This document shows positions 34,048-45,142 of a stretch of 64,000 nt of DNA, one piece after another (the stretch's first letter is position 1; every line of letters starts with the position of its first letter). Under the pieces are notes generated by a model, which was not told the origin of the DNA, did no database searches, and worked only from the letters and a program-made list of their open reading frames with translations. The stretch lies in the NCBI GenBank assembly GCA_015501075.1, contig JADNYJ010000004.1, positions 620,001 through 684,000 of the forward strand, in the 5' to 3' direction. Source of the stretch: Gymnopilus junonius. Lineage: Eukaryota > Basidiomycota > Agaricomycetes > Agaricales > Galerinaceae. A program made the position numbers and the translations under genes.

Positions 34048-36818
34048 TCATGCCTGCGCAGCCACGACGCTGACACTCTCACCGTCTTTTTTCCTATGAC
34101 GTTTCTTCCTCTTCTTTTTCGCTGCGCCTTCCTCGCCTTCACCCGTCCCAGTGACATTGACGTGTACGCCATCTGCCGTGTTAGTATCTTCCTCCACGCG
34201 GTTTTTGTCTTTGCCTTGTTCTTGCTCGTGTTCTCGTTTCCGTTTCTTGGACTTCTTAGAGTCAACACCTTCAGCAACGGTGGCCGTTGTTGACGGAACT
34301 TCTTGCATATCAACATCGACATCCCCGTCGTCATCTTCATCTTCACCCTCACCCTCACCAGTCGCCTTAGAAGCCTTCAACTTCATACGCTCCTTCTTCC
34401 CCTTCCTCCTCTTCTTAGGAGCTTCCTCATCTCCCGCACCTCCACCACGTGTCGGAACCCCAATCGAATTCGCACCAGTGCCACCCCCCACGTCCACGCC
34501 AAAAGCCTTTCGTGACCGTTCTGCGATCTTAGCTTTAAGCTCCCAGAGCTTCTCCTGCGTCTTCTTGTGATACTTATGCTTGTTTCCCTTGTCCTGGCGG
34601 TATGGGGCATATTTCTTTACGCTCATGTATTCATTGAGTTCTTGGTCTGTTGCCATGAGAATTTCGGCTGGTGCCAAGGCAAAGTCTTGGGCTGGGATTG
34701 GAACGTATTTGAAACGGGTTGGAAGGTCTCCGATCTGAGTAAACATACTCGTGAGCCAGTGAGGATGAAATAAATCATTCGGATTGCCCGTACCATATCA
34801 TTGAACTCAAGCCCATAGATTTCATCCATATACTTGTTGAACACGCGTTTTCGCATCTCCTCCGTACCATCCCACTCCTCGTAGTCTTCAGGGGCAAGCT
34901 GGACATCGGCATCCATAGCATCAATATCCACAGCGCCGTCATCCCCTTCTCTTCCCTTTTTCTTCTTCTTTTTCTTCTTCTCCTTTTTACTACGTTTTGT
35001 TTCGACTGGGAATGCATCATCGTCAGAAATGGGTATATCGCCAATGTCAATGTCGTCGTCCCATAGAGGCTTCCCATCTTCATCCAGTTTGACGTCGTCG
35101 TAGTACTCTTCTTCTTCTCCTCCCTCGTAGTCAAATTCTTCCTCGAATGCGTCAGCACCGCGTTCAAATAGACCAGCCATCTGCCGGTCATGCTTCTCAG
35201 GATCCCATTCGCCCTCAAGGTCGAGCTCTCTCAGAGCCTCATCCACAAACTCGTCATCCTCGCCTTCCATATGCTTGGCCTTCAGCCCGCCTTGTTTACT
35301 AATCATCTCGAGCTTCCTCTTGACCTCTCGCATCTTCAGAGCTTTCAGCCTCTTGACTTCCTCCCTCTTCTTCTGTATTTCCTCTTCCTTGCGAGTTTTC
35401 TTCCTTTCTCTGGCTTCCTTCCTAGTCGTGTCTGGTCGACGGACGAGAGAAGGCAGGTTACGCGGGAATGTGGGTATGGTGTCCGCTCCAGGTTCTTCGA
35501 AGCGGTGATTGTAGGATGCTTCAAAGTAGGATGCGATGGATTCGAAGGAGGTATCTGAAAGCATGCCTGTGTCCAACTCTTCATTTTCGTCTCCTCCCTC
35601 TTCACCGTTGGAGTCGTCGTCTTGAGGATCGGCTTGGATTTGCCTTTCTTTTTGCGCCGCTCGTCGGCTGGTGATGTCACTTCGTTGTAAGTAGGTACGT
35701 GTCCTTTAGAACGGTCTATCCATCCGCGGTTCATAATGTAACTAGAGGAGGATATCAATTGTCAATATCAATAAAAAATTCAGAGGCAGAAAACGAACTT
35801 GAGCAAAAACTCTTGATCCTCCTCCGCCCTAGATTTCTTTTTGTCCGTTCCGTTTTCCTGAGAACCCGCGTCCTTTTTGATTTCTTCTTCTTTTTCTTCT
35901 TGCTGTCCGTGCCCCCTCTTTCTCCTCTTCTCCCTTTTCCTGCAGCTCTTCTCCGTCGCTATGGCCATCAACACTGACCAAGTCCTTCAAATTGCCCACT
36001 TCACGCTCCAAGAACGCCCGATACTCCTCTTCCTCTCTTTCACGTTCATCCTGAGTCTTTTCACGAGGAACAAGGAAGTCGTCGCCTTCTACACCGGCGA
36101 CTGCACCATGGAAGGCAGCAATAGTCTCTCGCCGAAGGGCTCTTGCTCCTCGGTATGTGTCAGAGGTTGATTAGCGTCTGGTTCTGGGGAAGGTGATCGG
36201 GGCCTGTTAACATGGCATGTAAGTTGGCTTGACGAATGTTGACGGGCTTTGTCTGAATCGCGAAAAGATTAAGTTTAGGGAATGAAGAAATATCTTTGCA
36301 AAGGACACACCATGTCTTTGATTGTCTTTCCCTTCTACGCGTTTTGGGGCCTTTGCAGCCAACTTCTCGCTTTCCTCTGTAAAAAGTAATGAAAAAGCAT
36401 TCTCTCAAAGCAATGACGAAGCACACCTCCGAAAATATTCTTTTGAGAGTCGTAAATGCTTGGGTCTTTCTTCTTAATCCTCGCCAGCGTACGCAGAATC
36501 GCGGCATCCACAGCAGGCGTAAGTTCCTCGCCATGTTCGTCTTCCGACTCTGCACTCTCTGAATCCGTAGAAATATCGGATTCAGAACCATCAGGGTCAT
36601 AGCCAGAGCCGTATTTCTCTTTCACTAGATAAATCAAGCTTTCAATAAAAATGCTTTGAATGAAAAACGATGTGAAACGCACGTCTTTGCAGTTCCTCCC
36701 TCTCTTTCTTATACTCGAAAGCTTTGGCATAGTGCTCGTTGATTGTAAGTTGAACCTCCCCGTCTTCATCTGACCGTTCGTCATCGGAGAATAACTCAAT
36801 TTTTGAAGGCTCCGCCAT
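34048..36818 (-). CDS. KRI1: KRI1 ribosome biogenesis factor
   Basis: Starts MAEPSKIELFSDDERSDEDG. Family landmarks follow: LKEKYGSGYDPDGSESD, RIKKKDPSIYD, LRRETIAAFHGAV, DFLVPREKTQDERERE, EEDQEFLLNYIMNRGWID, SYNHRFEEPGADTI, RNLPSLVRRPDTTRKEARER, a Glu/Lys coiled region, and the C-terminal domain DLPTRFKYVPIPAQDFAL ... NEYMSVKKYAPYRQDK with a basic tail. Kri1 works with Krr1 in the nucleolus for 40S assembly. Several GT-AG introns are clear (for example one ending before IGDLPTR, and one near 35.9 kb with donor GTCAGT). The frame still slips by one base near 36145 (A run) and near 36205 (C run), and changes again near 35.6 kb. Since KRI1 is normally essential, these are suspected assembly indels. 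Confidence 0.88.
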
Positions 36819-37627
36819 CGCCGTCGTCCAAGTTGAACGATTGGAACTAGGTGGTTGGTGAAAATCATGGTGCACGTGACAACATTCCACTTTGGGACTC
36901 TGAGAGGGCGGGCCCGCCACCCCGCTATCTTGACGCGATCTTAAGCGCTCTCTCACAGAGGACACGCTCGCAGGTACGTGTCACAGACGTGTCTTCACGA
37001 GCGCTCTAGAAGGCGATTTTCCATCAAACCTCTCAGAACAAAAAAAAATCGAAAGTGCTCGTAGCACTTCCGCCGATCCAGCCGACGCTGACGTCTCATA
37101 TCATTTGCTGCGCCGCATTGAAATGCGCAGTAAAACTCGTTCATCCCCAGCTTTATATCTTGATGGTTCCCTTTCGAGAAATAAGATTTAAGGCCCAAGG
37201 ACGGGCCCTGATGTCAGTCATGCGACTCGTACCCCAAATTAGATCACTTCATTTGATAAAGGACATTCGCTTCCGACAAATAAGTGGAGGGGGTTTTCCC
37301 TGCAAGTTTCCCTCTCTCTGACTCGACTCTTCATTGTCCTTCGCGATTCGAAAGTCTCCTCCTTCTCCTCGCTTTTGGTGCAGTCGACGACTAGAGAACC
37401 ACTGTAGTGCTTGACATCCTCGCAGTGCATGGTCCCTAATACACCGCTCATCACCACTACCTACCACTGCTATCATTCGGCAGTACGCTTAGACCAAACA
37501 TTCGCCATCGACGTCTACTTAAGATAAAGACAACTCGCGTATCATTAGTAAAAGTAATTCGCGTTCTCTAGCTCCCCCTCAGAGTCACCAACGACCTATA
37601 TCTTTCCTCTTTCCAAATCACCTCAAG
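36819..37627. other. Divergent promoter region of KRI1 and the Pro/His-rich gene
   Basis: About 0.8 kb between divergent ATGs. No coding region and no obvious TATA element were found. Confidence 0.4.
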
Positions 37628-38462
37628 ATGATCATCATGGACCCCACCGAACTCAGCTCCTCAGACGAGCGCTCGCCCCTCAAAGGTGGTGGCCTGTCAT
37701 TACCTAGTACTCCCACTTCACTACCTCCACCTCCTTACGGCGCCGCCCAGCACGGCCCAGCATCACCAGCTATGCCTTTTCCCGCACCATACTTCCAGCC
37801 CATGTCCCCTCCGATGCCCTTACCACAAGGATACATCCCTTCACCACCACCACCTCATATGCATCACTATCACCATCAGCCACCACATCAGGTGCATTAT
37901 CAACGCGGTCATGGCCACGGACGCGGGCATAGACATATGCCCCATTTCCCCCACCCCCATTTCTCGCCTCCTCATTCACCCCACCATCACCACCAACCTC
38001 CTCTTCCACCACCTCTTCCTCAGCATCACCCTGAGTCTCATTACCACTACCACGAAGGGAGGCGGAGATCGCCCTTTATACGATTCTTGAAGGCATCGGC
38101 GTTCGCGATTGTAGTGCTTATACTATGGGCCTTCCTCATGGATAGCTTCCAGCTTTCTGTGCACACCAGTGCTAGGGAAGATAGACAGAGGTCGAAAGCG
38201 AGGATCTCGACACCTGGCGAGGTGAGTTCTCTCTTCATAAACTAAATTCCTACCTCCTTGTTGATGGTGATTACTGCTATTATCGGTGTAGAAATCAACG
38301 CCGGAATATCATCACTGTCCTTGCGAATCGCAGCCAGTAGAGGTGGAAGTTCCCATACCAGAAGATCCAGGAAGGGTCCTACCTATTAGGTACCCTCCAG
38401 TTCTTTCTCAACCTTCGTTATCCTCTTCGACCACGTTAGAAGACCCTACATTGAACCACTAG
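37628..38462 (+). CDS. Pro/His-rich single-pass membrane protein
   Basis: Two exons, 37628-38221 and 38292-38462 (254 residues). The first 145 residues are low-complexity Pro/His/Tyr with ten or more HH or HHH runs. A membrane segment at about 155-171 (KASAFAIVVLILWAFLM) is followed by a short tail with a CPCE pair and Pro-rich ending. The layout (Pro-rich cytosolic N-terminus, basic RRR just before a single helix) matches the N-terminal half of the two DUF7330 genes at 21-25 kb, but the large outer domain is absent. It could be a truncated family member or an unrelated protein. His-rich runs may bind metal, which is speculation. Confidence 0.6.
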
Positions 38463-38757
38463 CCGAATCATGTACTTCGCCGTTAACAGAGCGCTCACCA
38501 TCCCTCCTCCGACTGACTTTTTATATATATTTGGGTTCCAAACGTTGATTACCACGACCTGATTGAGCTTTCCCCTTCTTTATATTCTCAGATATACATC
38601 ACCTGAAGACATGTGATGATTTACCAGTTGTATATATTTTAACCGCCAATTGGTATTGTACATACGTAGTTTTAGTCTATCCAAGAGCAGTGAATGAATG
38701 TTGTATTTCGATACAAGTCAAATGAACATCGTGTTGACACACAGTGCAGCTATAGAA

Positions 38758-39765
38758 TCATTGGTTACTGAACACATTCTTAGACATCACTGAGCCATTC
38801 ATCCTGTAAAAGTTCTGATTCTTGGACGCAAGCATAATGCACTGTTCGATCGTATGCGGAAAAAGCTTCTTCACGCGAAGAAGTTCTCCTGTAAAATATA
38901 AGATCAAACAGTAGTGTACACGGAGATGAATATGCCTACTGCTTTCGTCAAAGTATTCGGCTCGTCCAGAGCAATCTGCAAGAAAATTTTGCGAGAAAGG
39001 GCCGAGAAGTTCGATAATTCGTTGTAGATGGACCAAAGTTTGGGAGGCACAGCGACTTCACTATTACGATAGGATCTTCAGAAAGTCGAGGCTCTATTCG
39101 TGCCTCGTAATAAGTGGACGAGTTTTGATTCAAATAATTTGTGACGGTTCCGTGAACTTCCGTCGGGTACTTCCAGGGAGACCATGATGTTTTGTAGTTT
39201 GCTTTATGTCTGTTTAAATTTCAGCCTCGGCTTTGAAACAAAGAACGAGTTTTCACTAACCTCTGTGGACCAAGCCGCAATCGCTTCGAATATAGTCGAG
39301 TGAAAGGAGTACCTGTTTAATGATCCGCCTGGTAACATGCAGAAGAAAAACTCGGCCTGGCTGTGCTCTTGGAAGAGACATTATGTCAGACCCCAGAGGA
39401 TCGAAAACGAGGGACAAGTGAGGACCATGGTAGCTCTTGGAGATAAAGAAATTACGAAGAATGAGGCAGTACCTGATAACCTGGACGGCTTGGATTTGTA
39501 TTGGCGACTCGTCGCGCAGAACTAACCTCCCAGAGAAATCCCAGCCATTAGATTCACCATCAGCGCTTTGACACCCAGCAAACGCTCCTTGACAGCTTAG
39601 TTCCTGAATTTCAGGAAATTGAATCATTCAAATGACAGAGATCGGCGTTTAGCACTTACGGAGATGTCTTTACCAACCAAACATTCGAATTGGCACCAAA
39701 CTCTAGCTTGCGGACGACTTCATACGTAACGTCGTGAGCAAAAAAGCGTTGAGGCGCCTTTGGCT
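38758..39765 (-). pseudogene. SRPK-like protein kinase remnant
   Basis: Minus-strand pieces in kinase order: an N-lobe strand region (YEVVRKLEFGANSNVWLVK), IIKQVLLSLDYIRSDCGLVH with the catalytic-loop start (HRDIKQ), NIMVSLEVPDG, YEARIEPRLSEDPIVIVKS, LPNFG, and then directly IIELLGPFSQNFLADCSGRA. In SRPK-type fungal kinases about 100 residues (DFG-like segment, activation loop, APE region and first C-lobe helices) lie between LPNFG and this last motif; here they are missing. Several frame changes are also needed. The combination indicates a dead copy. Expanded SRPK-like kinase families with many relics are common in agaricomycetes. Confidence 0.7.
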
Positions 39766-40124
39766 AAATTAGTATTGGGTGGTTCCGCCGTCGGTCCGAA
39801 CTCCAAATTTAGTTTCCAATACCGATGCGCCACTCCGAGCTAAGCGGACCCAACCAAAGGCACTATCTGTGCCACTACTTCACCGTATGTCATTGCAACT
39901 CTCTCCTCTTTCATTCCTATTGACATGCGTACTCGATCCCTGTCTTGTAATATGGACAAGCTTTATTTTTTTTCTCTTCTATCCTCGATTCATTGCTTCA
40001 TATTCAATTTTAGCCACTATCCTACTGGCAGTTACTTGCGTACATATGGCAGCTATGTAGTACAAAATATCTATAAAATATCTATCCATTTCTCGACAGT
40101 TCTTCAGCTGATATCGTCTTAATT
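39766..40124. other. Intergenic, no gene seen
   Basis: Spacer between the kinase remnant and the unknown gene at 40125. No feature recognised. Confidence 0.35.
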
Positions 40125-40656
40125 ATGTCCTTGTATATGGCCAAATGCTCAATTCACACTGTTGTGGTACCTGAAGCGATTTACAGCAACCCAAGATCAA
40201 ATTCTATCAGAATATACCTCCAGCATGCCTTGAAGTCGCACTGCAAAGAGTTAGATATCGATTCCAAAGGTGCGGCTCTCGCTATTACATTGTAAGTGCC
40301 TTCAAGTTATCAAGGTATGTCGTAACATCTTATCTATTCCACTTTAAAGTGGATCCGGGCACTCAGGAGGAACCAATCCAAAAGAGCCATTCCACATCAC
40401 CTTTGTCATGAAGATGGAAAATGGATCTATAATATGGAGTCCACACCCAAAAAATCCAGTGAAAACGACCAAGCGGCGTCATTTTTACATTGCAAAGGAC
40501 AAGAATGATCTGAAAGCCAAAGCAGGAGCTTACATCCATGAAAGTATGTTTTCTTCTCTGCCACCTACTTCAGGGAAGTCCAGAAAAGTTTGGCAATGGG
40601 CAAAGTTGAATGGGCGAGAGAATGGAGAATGGCCTGTGAAGGCTCAGTTAAGATAA
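40125..40656 (+). CDS. Unknown protein, short two-exon gene
   Basis: ATG 40125 opens MSLYMAKCSIHTVVVPEAIY. A good donor (GTAAGT at 40292) joins to an acceptor at 40349, giving IYLQHALKSHCKELDIDSKG, then FGSGHSGGTNPKEPFHITFV, WSPHPKNPVKTTKRRHFYI and a basic end stopping at 40656. A later open stretch (40720-40992, LDFGSPQLFASYILAPDHHP, YFVLIIEEDTRNRVQNSVS) could be further exons. No family is recognised. It sits at the edge of the repeat-rich block and may be transposon-related or a decayed host gene. Confidence 0.4.
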
Positions 40657-41299
40657 TCATAAACAACTCTACATACCACAACTGCGATAAAAATATTTCT
40701 GTCAGATGAGTGTGATTTTGTGAAATTGGATTTTGGTTCACCACAGCTCTTTGCAAGTTACATACTTGCACCTGACCATCACCCACAATTATCTAGAATA
40801 TTCAGCACAACAAGGGATGATCGATATTTTGTGCTCATCATTGAAGAGGACACAAGGAATCGAGTGCAGAATTCAGTAAGTTTGGGCCGGTTGGGTGTGG
40901 CATTTCTTGCCTGCGATGAAAGACAGAATGAAGTTCGTTTGGAAGGGCAAGTTAAATCCAATACTTGCTATGAATTGCAGCATTTAGGATGATGGATCTC
41001 GAGTTGAGAACGACACAAGGTCTGAGATGGCATGCCACATCATAGCAGCCAAGAAGAACATAATAACAACTTCAAGCGACCCAACATGATGCAAAGGACC
41101 TTCAAAAATAATATTAAAATAAGCAATTCCGAAAGGTGAAAAGTCAAACCCTTATAATGTCTTCACCGCAAATAGTGCCAATCTCACTGATCCTTTCTTG
41201 CAGGAAGAGCATCAACCATGATTGAAGATGATCCACGCAGTGTCAACTCCAATTCCTTCAACTGCATGAAGAACCCTGAATTTGGAAAACAGCAGGCCG
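40657..41299. other. Weakly coding stretch, then spacer
   Basis: 40720-40992 may hold exons of the preceding gene. The remainder up to the inverted repeat shows nothing recognisable. Confidence 0.3.
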
Positions 41300-42380
41300 T
41301 GAGAGAGAAATAACACCTCGACCTCATGCTATTAATAGCTAATCAGCTTGCCCTACTGACCATCTCGGCTAAGCTAACTAGCTCAAAAGCTACTAATGCT
41401 GCACACTGCCAGTAATTGTAGAATATCTCCCCTCTGTAAATACTAAGTTCTGCATCATCACGAGTCCCCTCCCGTATGTACGTACCATGTGCCGTCTCTG
41501 CCCACCCCTCGCCATCAACATCAGTCTTCCAAATATGGAAGTCGCTTGCCACCCGCCTCTGACTGCCTGTGCTCGTTGTCTCCGATGATGAGTAGGCTAT
41601 TTCCACCATTTCTGCACTGTTTCCCTCCATTTTTTCTGTGTATTACAATATTTGGTACTCATATATGTGTAATATTGCTTTATATATGTAAAAATTGTCC
41701 TGAGAGCGTTGTAATTGGCCATTCTCAGTATGTACCAGGACAACCACTACCCTTAGCACTGCTATTAGCATCCAGGGAGAGCAGATAAGTACCCTTGATG
41801 GAACTAGCATACTGTATGAGTGCAGGGAAGACATATATATGATTTATGGACTGGTCTATGGGGTCTATATGGTCAGTGTAATAGGCTGAACTTCTCTGGT
41901 GAATTATATGCAGCATGGGATTGAGTATAAATGGTGTTTAAGGCATAGAAATACATTTCATAACTCCCTTTACTGTAAAGAGCATTTGAAATGATGAGGA
42001 GAGGCATGTGGAAGGTGCTAATGCCCTAACTCCTCCCTATGCATATGCATTTCTCTGGGTACTCTGAGACTCCCCTACTCAAAATAATGCATTATATGGG
42101 CTCTGGTTAATACTAATAGTAAATCTACATAATTGGTTCAAAGCCAGGGTGTGTGGAAATGATGTTATGAAGAGGAGGAAGAGGAGGTTGTGTCCTCAGA
42201 GGGATACAGATATTTCGGGGCAAAGTAGGCATTATTTTATGCATACAATAGTGCAATTAGATAGTATTGAGTGTCTAGTGACTGACTCAGTAGTGCAGGA
42301 AGACCTGGATATGAGTAGTTGAAATGATACGAAGGGAATGGATAGGTGAGTCCAGAAAATACAAACCTCCTTCGCTGTGA
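41300..42380 (+). repeat. Left arm of large inverted repeat
   Basis: Reverse complement of 42697-44040. The outer 300 bp (41340-41640) match the other arm at only roughly 70%. 41645-41804 is nearly identical, with single differences. 41805-42352 shows no difference that I could find by direct reading over 548 bp. Beyond 42352 similarity drops again (GTGAGTC then CAGAAAATAC versus TGTAAAATAT). A minus-strand frame in the outer part (ending FELVSLAEMVSRAS) is mirrored in the right arm. Confidence 0.9.
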
Positions 42381-42724
42381 CACGTCTGGTGTGAACAAAA
42401 ATATAGCAAGCTTTCAAAAAGAGTGGGGCATACTGCTATTCAATGCTGCAAAAGGTTTCAGGTTAATAGCCCTAATGACTGAGGAGAACTTGAGGGATGA
42501 GTACTTTAGAATCGTTTGAAATGTATACAGTAACCCTAGTCACAGTAATGAGCTTTCATGTTCCTCCTTTTTGACTTGTTTGCTCAATTGCATTGTCTGT
42601 TCTTGCTCTTTTCTTAAAATTCTTTTTGGAGAGTTCATATATTATACAGAACTGCCTTTCTGTTGATTTAGAACATTTGTTTTGGGCACAGGCATGTCAC
42701 AGCGAAGGAAGTTCATATTTTACA
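42353..42724. other. Spacer/loop of the inverted repeat
   Basis: 372 bp of mostly unpaired sequence between the identical arms. The first and last 30-40 bp still resemble each other inverted (CCTTCGCTGTGACA shared). Confidence 0.8.
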
Positions 42725-44040
42725 GACTCACCTATCCATTCCCTTCGTATCATTTCAACTACTCATATCCAGGTCTTCCTGCACTACTGAGTCAGTCACT
42801 AGACACTCAATACTATCTAATTGCACTATTGTATGCATAAAATAATGCCTACTTTGCCCCGAAATATCTGTATCCCTCTGAGGACACAACCTCCTCTTCC
42901 TCCTCTTCATAACATCATTTCCACACACCCTGGCTTTGAACCAATTATGTAGATTTACTATTAGTATTAACCAGAGCCCATATAATGCATTATTTTGAGT
43001 AGGGGAGTCTCAGAGTACCCAGAGAAATGCATATGCATAGGGAGGAGTTAGGGCATTAGCACCTTCCACATGCCTCTCCTCATCATTTCAAATGCTCTTT
43101 ACAGTAAAGGGAGTTATGAAATGTATTTCTATGCCTTAAACACCATTTATACTCAATCCCATGCTGCATATAATTCACCAGAGAAGTTCAGCCTATTACA
43201 CTGACCATATAGACCCCATAGACCAGTCCATAAATCATATATATGTCTTCCCTGCACTCATACAGTATGCTACATCAGGAAACCGGCAAAAAAGTTTTTT
43301 GGGGTTTTCTAACCGAAAAAACCATGGAAACCAGCCCAAAATGGTCCAAAAATGTCGAAATCCGGAAACCTGGAAACCCAGGTCCGATTTTCCAAAAACC
43401 TGGCAGGCAAAATTTTCGGCACTAATCCAAATGTAGCAATTCGTTAGCGAAATGAATGAAAATATCTTGGCAGGTTTCCGGGAAACCAAAAAACCACCCA
43501 AAATGGGTAAAAACCCGGAAACTTTTTTGACACTTTGCTGATGCTAGTTCCATCAAGGGTACTTATCTGCTCTCCCTGGATGCTAATAGCAGTGCTAAGG
43601 GTAGTGGTTGTCCTGGTACATACTGAGAATGGCCAATTACAATGCTCTCAGGACAATTTTTACATATATAAAGCAATATTACACATATATGAGTACTAAA
43701 TACTGCAATACACAAATAAAATGGAGGGAAATGGCGAGGGAATGGTGAAAATGGCATGCTCATCATCGGAAACAGCGAGCACGAGTGGTCGGAGTTCGGC
43801 AGGAAGGACTTCTGGTTATGGAAGCTTACTAATGTTGCCGAGGGGCATGCGGGGATGGCACATGGGGTGTATCTATGGAAGGGGACTTGTAATAGTGGAA
43901 AATTTAGTAAATACGGGGACGAGGTATTCAGGAATTACTGGCAGTGTGCGGCGATGATAGCTTTTGAGCTAGTTAGCTTAGCCGAGATGGTCAGTAGGGC
44001 AAGCTGATTAGTTATAAATAGCGTGAGGTCAAGGTGAGAA
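42697..44040 (-). repeat. Right arm of large inverted repeat, carrying an insertion
   Basis: Core arm 42725-43272 is the exact inverse of 41805-42352. The arm is interrupted by a 268 bp element (43273-43540) and resumes at 43547 to about 44040. The outer part encodes, on +, a diverged version of the left-arm frame (43756-44007, ending FELVSLAEMVSRAS). Confidence 0.9.
43273..43540. mobile_element. 268 bp non-autonomous insertion with 6 bp target duplication
   Basis: Flanked by ATGCTA on both sides (43267-43272 and 43541-43546). The intact left arm of the inverted repeat shows the empty site, with a single ATGCTA between CAGT and GTTCC. The ends start CATCAGG and, inverted, CAGCAAAG, with a shared CAAAAAAGTTT a few bases in: weak terminal inverted repeats. 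The interior is rich in GGAAACC / AAAATGG-type motifs and has no coding capacity. Confidence 0.8.
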
Positions 44041-44303
44041 ATAATACCCAATGCCTCTTTCAGCATCATATCGCATTTCTTCACAAGATACGCTGCGATG
44101 ATCATAGGTGAACGCAAAACAGCAGCGAGCAGTGGACGAGGACCCTCCCTCCTTTCAACTTTAAAGGTTCAATAAATTCATTTGCCAAGTCGCTTACTTC
44201 GGTTATGTAAATGCAAGGGTCATCCATTAGGGAAAGGCAGTGATAAATGATGGGCAAGTCAGTAGACGCAGGTGTTGTGCCTGTGCTAAGAATGTGAGTG
44301 ATA

Positions 44304-44682
44304 CTGTACTATTTCATTCAATTCAGCAGTCACGCGTCATGGGCCCTCCGAAATCGCCGAAAAGTCATGGTTGTCACGGTGATTTCATCGAGGTGCCGAA
44401 ACTATTTCGGAAGTCCCAGTTTCAAAAAATCGGCCAAAAATAGCTAGAAAATCGAATTTTTTTCTCCAACTGTGTAATTGAGCTCTTTCTTACAGCTTGG
44501 GTCTGGAAACAAGACAACTCATAGTATTTCTCTTCATATGTACACATTTTCTCCCTTATTCTGGGTCACTACCTGCCGAAAAAAATATCATGTCACGGCA
44601 GGTCTTCCAATCCGCCGAAACCAAAATTTCGGCAGGCACATCATGGGTCACGGGGCCTGCCGAATTGATTGAAATAGTACAG
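44304..44682. mobile_element. 379 bp MITE with TA duplication
   Basis: The terminal inverted repeat begins CTGTACTATTTCA and continues TCAATTC(A/G)GCAG at both ends (about 27 bp, two or three mismatches). It is bounded by TA at 44302-44303 and 44683-44684, the target preference of Tc1/mariner-type elements. The interior repeats GCCGAAA and TCACGG motifs and has no coding frame. Confidence 0.8.
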
Positions 44683-44684
44683 TA

Positions 44685-44971
44685 CTGTCCGTGCATGTAT
44701 GGAGGCAACCGTCACGGGTCACAGACCCCCGGTTGGGTGGTTAATTCGCCATGACGTCACGGCTCATGGAGGGTCGGTTGCTAATAGAAATCGTGACATG
44801 TAAATATTCTCGAAAAAGGCTAATTTAATCGGAAAAAATCGCCGAAAATTTCATATCTGAAGTTGCTAATTTAGGCAATGGTCACGGCTCACAGTGGGCC
44901 AGTTGCTAACCTGGATCCTATTTTTTCTGTCACGGTGCCTTGACCGGTTGCCTCCCTACATGCACAGACAG
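44685..44971. mobile_element. 287 bp MITE with TA duplication, abutting the previous one
   Basis: The ends are CTGTCCGTGCATGTATGGAG and the inverse of a closely matching right end (about 27 bp, CTGTC(C/T)GTGCATGTA(T/G)GGAGGCAACC). It is flanked by TA at 44683-44684, shared with the neighbouring MITE, and by TA at 44972-44973. The interior contains TCACGG and GGCTCA motifs like its neighbour, suggesting the same family or shared mobilising transposase. Confidence 0.8.
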
Positions 44972-45142
44972 TATTGTGCGCTTTGATGAAACTTGCTCAA
45001 GCGGAAGTTCATGGCCCGAGGTAGGGATATGGGCTAAAAACCAAAGAAGCAGAAGATAAGGGATGAAGACATGACAATTTTCGACTTTTTGGCCATATTA
45101 GTAGATGAATAAATATGTGAGGTGAGTCAAAAGCAGCGGTGG

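Noticed and set aside
35829..36011. Apparent frame break of KRI1 near 35.9 kb
   Set aside because: A 76 nt GT-AG intron (donor GTCAGT, acceptor ACAG) joins KDL to QEEKEEEIKK in frame, so no indel is needed here.
37770..38012. Minus-strand frame opposite the Pro/His-rich gene
   Set aside because: A shadow of low-complexity CAC/CCA-rich coding sequence on the + strand.
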